A stretch of 64,000 bases of DNA from Oceanisphaera psychrotolerans (lineage in GTDB: Bacteria; Pseudomonadota; Gammaproteobacteria; Enterobacterales; Aeromonadaceae), in NCBI RefSeq assembly GCF_001870485.1, contig NZ_MDKE01000033.1, forward strand, positions 1 through 64,000, given 5' to 3'. Under the pieces are notes generated by a model. It had not been told where the DNA came from. It searched no databases and saw only the letters and a program-made list of their open reading frames with translations. The position numbers and the translations under genes are program-made. Positions 62,311 to 64,000 of the stretch are shown piece by piece; position 1 is the stretch's first letter, and every line of letters starts with the position of its first letter.

Positions 62311-62327
62311 TTAACGGAGTTACCACG

Positions 62328-63359
62328 ATGGCAAACTTTGCTTTCGGTCTGGGTGTGGGCACCAAGTCCGCCAAAAATGAATGGCTGGAGGTTTACTACA
62401 ACCTGCCGCTGCTGAACGCGGATGACGCACTGATTAACGCAGTTGCTGCCAAGATCGGTTACGAAGGCGGCAACGCGGCAATCGAAATCGGCACGGCACA
62501 GCTGAACGATCTGCAGGCGGCCTTTCTGTCCGTGGGCGCCGCAGATCAGGCCGAGATCGCCGACACTCTGGCCGGCACCAGCCAGCCATTGGTGGTGACC
62601 ATTCTGGAAACCGATGCGGCACCGGCAAGCACTGCCGAGGTTTACCTGAAACTGGCGCTGCTGTCTCACCGTCTGGTCAAGCCGCACGGCCTGGATCTGT
62701 CCGGTATGTTCGGCCTGCTGCCCAACGTGGCCTGGACCTCTGAAGGGGCCATCGCGGTAGACGAACTGGCCAAACGCCAGCTGGCCGCCCGAGCACAGGG
62801 TCGTACCATCAGCGTCAACTCTGTCGACAAATTCCCGAAAATGACCGACTACGTGGTACCGGCCGGCGTGCGTATCGGTGATGCATCCCGCATCCGTCTG
62901 GGCGCTCATGTGGGCGAAGGCACCACCGTCATGCACGAAGGTTTCATCAACTTCAACGCCGGTACCCTGGGCGTCAGCATGGTTGAAGGCCGCATCTCTG
63001 CCGGTGTGGTGGTCGGTAACGGTTCCGACCTGGGTGGCGGTTGTTCCACCATGGGTACCCTGTCCGGCGGCGGTAACATCGTCATCTCGGTTGGCGAAGG
63101 CAGCCTGCTGGGCGCAAACGCCGGCCTCGGTATCCCGCTAGGCGATCGCTGCACCATCGAGTCGGGCCTTTACATCACCGCCGGCGCGAAAGTGACCGTG
63201 CTGGATGATCAGAACCAGGAAGTGCAGACGATTAAAGCCGCCGAGCTGGCCGGTAAATCCGACCTGCTGTTCCGTCGCAACTCCCAGAATGGCCGCATCG
63301 AGGTGAAAACCAACAAGTCTGCCATCGAGCTGAACGCCGAGCTGCACAAACACAACTAA
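62328..63359 (+). CDS. dapD: Tetrahydrodipicolinate N-succinyltransferase (343-residue type)
   Basis: Succinyl-CoA-dependent step of the lysine/diaminopimelate pathway. 343 residues, the longer type known from Pseudomonas and Vibrio rather than the 274-residue E. coli type. It starts MANFAFGLGVGTKSAKNEWLE. The left-handed beta-helix follows, with VRIGDASRIRLGAHVGEG, HEGFINFNAGTLG and NGSDLGGGCSTMGTLSGGG. RBS GGAG. Follows glnD as the E. coli dapD does. Confidence 0.94.
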   Translation: MANFAFGLGVGTKSAKNEWLEVYYNLPLLNADDALINAVAAKIGYEGGNAAIEIGTAQLNDLQAAFLSVGAADQAEIADTLAGTSQPLVVTILETDAAPASTAEVYLKLALLSHRLVKPHGLDLSGMFGLLPNVAWTSEGAIAVDELAKRQLAARAQGRTISVNSVDKFPKMTDYVVPAGVRIGDASRIRLGAHVGEGTTVMHEGFINFNAGTLGVSMVEGRISAGVVVGNGSDLGGGCSTMGTLSGGGNIVISVGEGSLLGANAGLGIPLGDRCTIESGLYITAGAKVTVLDDQNQEVQTIKAAELAGKSDLLFRRNSQNGRIEVKTNKSAIELNAELHKHN

Positions 63360-63416
63360 ATTCGTATCAGCCAGTCTCGCACCGCCGAACAAGCGCGAGG
63401 CCAGGCTTCACCAGTT

Positions 63417-63449
63417 AAAACGGCGCTGTCTGGTACAGCGCCGTTTTTT
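63417..63449 (+). terminator. dapD terminator
   Basis: AAAACGGCGCTGT-CTGGT-ACAGCGCCGTTTTTT, 57 bases after dapD. Same stem as the trxB terminator at 51446-51478. Confidence 0.9.
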
Positions 63450-63554
63450 GTTGCTCCTGCATCGGGCCAAAAAAACGCCACCCACGCCGCTTTTCTGCTA
63501 TGATGCGGCCCCGCCTGTGAGCGACCCTATTTATCTGATATCAAGAGCTTCTCC

Positions 63555-64000
63555 GTGACCAACACCGAATTTTCCACCCTGTCCCTGGACCCGTCCCTGA
63601 TCGCCAACCTGACCAGCCTGGAATACACCCGGATGACCCCCATTCAGGCCCAGAGCCTGCCGTTAATGCTGACAGGCAAGGACGTCATCGCCCAGGCCAG
63701 CACCGGCAGTGGCAAAACCGTGGCCTTTGGCCTGGCTCTGCTGGCCCGGCTCGACGTCAACCGGTTGGGCGTACAGACCATGGTGCTGTGCCCCACCCGC
63801 GAACTGGCCGATCAGGTCGCCCGCGAGCTGCGTCGTCTGGCCCGGGCCATGGCCAACGTCAAGCTGGTGGTGCTCTGTGGTGGCTCCCCCACGGCGGCAC
63901 AAACCGCCTCGCTCGAATTCGGTGCCCACATCGTGGTCGGCACCCCGGGCCGCATGCTCAAGCATCTGGAACAGGGCAGCCTGGTGCTGGACGATCTGAA
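63555..64000 (+). CDS. dbpA: ATP-dependent RNA helicase DbpA (5' part, runs off the window)
   Basis: DEAD-box helicase for 50S assembly, stimulated by 23S hairpin 92. 148 codons are present: FSTLSLDPSLIANLTSLEYT, Q motif MTPIQAQSLPLML, Walker A ASTGSGKT (48-55), motif Ia CPTRELADQVARELRRLAR, GG and VGTPGRML. The text matches DbpA better than other DEAD proteins (the ADQVAxELRRLAR string). Start GTG at 63555 is the best candidate; the ribosome-binding site is weak. The C-terminal half lies beyond the window, so the identity rests on the N-terminal domain. Confidence 0.88.
   Translation, partial: MTNTEFSTLSLDPSLIANLTSLEYTRMTPIQAQSLPLMLTGKDVIAQASTGSGKTVAFGLALLARLDVNRLGVQTMVLCPTRELADQVARELRRLARAMANVKLVVLCGGSPTAAQTASLEFGAHIVVGTPGRMLKHLEQGSLVLDDL

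Overview
The window is a stretch of a gammaproteobacterial chromosome. Gene order and protein sequences resemble E. coli, Vibrio and Aeromonas, and the mix (Bpt transferase beside Aat, the 343-residue type of DapD, an E. coli-identical initiator tRNA and ssrA tag) fits a marine relative such as the Oceanimonas/Oceanisphaera/Zobellella group. That placement is inference; no rRNA or marker search could be run. Most of the window is conserved housekeeping DNA.

Layout. 1-15.0 kb, minus strand: one long information-processing block read as rlmE-ftsH, folP-glmM-secG-tRNA-Leu(GAG)-tRNA-fMet and rimP-nusA-infB-rbfA-truB-rpsO-pnp. 15.1-26.8 kb: yhbY, a PilZ-like gene, greA, the grpE-dnaK-dnaJ heat-shock genes (with sigma-32-type promoters), nadK, recN (two LexA boxes), udp, bamE, ratA-ratB, smpB and ssrA. 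26.8-28.2 kb: a lower-GC insertion-like stretch behind ssrA with a membrane-anchored Mrr-type nuclease gene. 28.2-36.5 kb: a catabolic module purU-folD-soxB-soxD-soxA-soxG with a divergent IclR regulator and AT-rich palindromes between them; sarcosine is demethylated, the C1 unit is loaded on tetrahydrofolate, and FolD/PurU release it as formate. 36.5-40.9 kb: a cytochrome c, a membrane c-di-GMP phosphodiesterase with a degenerate GGDEF domain, and a Yip1 protein. 40.9-51.5 kb: cvpA-purF, serS, rarA, lolA, ftsK, lrp and trxB. 51.5-59.4 kb: a SulP transporter with a divergent small ribbon-helix-helix gene, aat-bpt-infA, clpA/clpS/cspD and a VTT/DedA-like membrane protein. 59.4-64 kb: glnD, dapD and the 5' part of dbpA.

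The most striking property is technical. At least ten conserved genes (pnp, infB, rlmE, ratA, ratB, soxA, the EAL gene, purF, lolA, bpt) carry a 1-2 base indel that breaks the frame while both halves remain perfectly conserved. Most lie in short homopolymers or a dinucleotide repeat, and several genes are essential. I read these as sequence errors, and annotate each as one gene. No new multi-gene defence or mobile system was convincingly found. The best biological leads are the TM-Mrr-zinc-finger nuclease, the IclR-linked sarcosine operon, a possible relic of a second dapD in front of the present dapD, and several well-formed regulatory sites.
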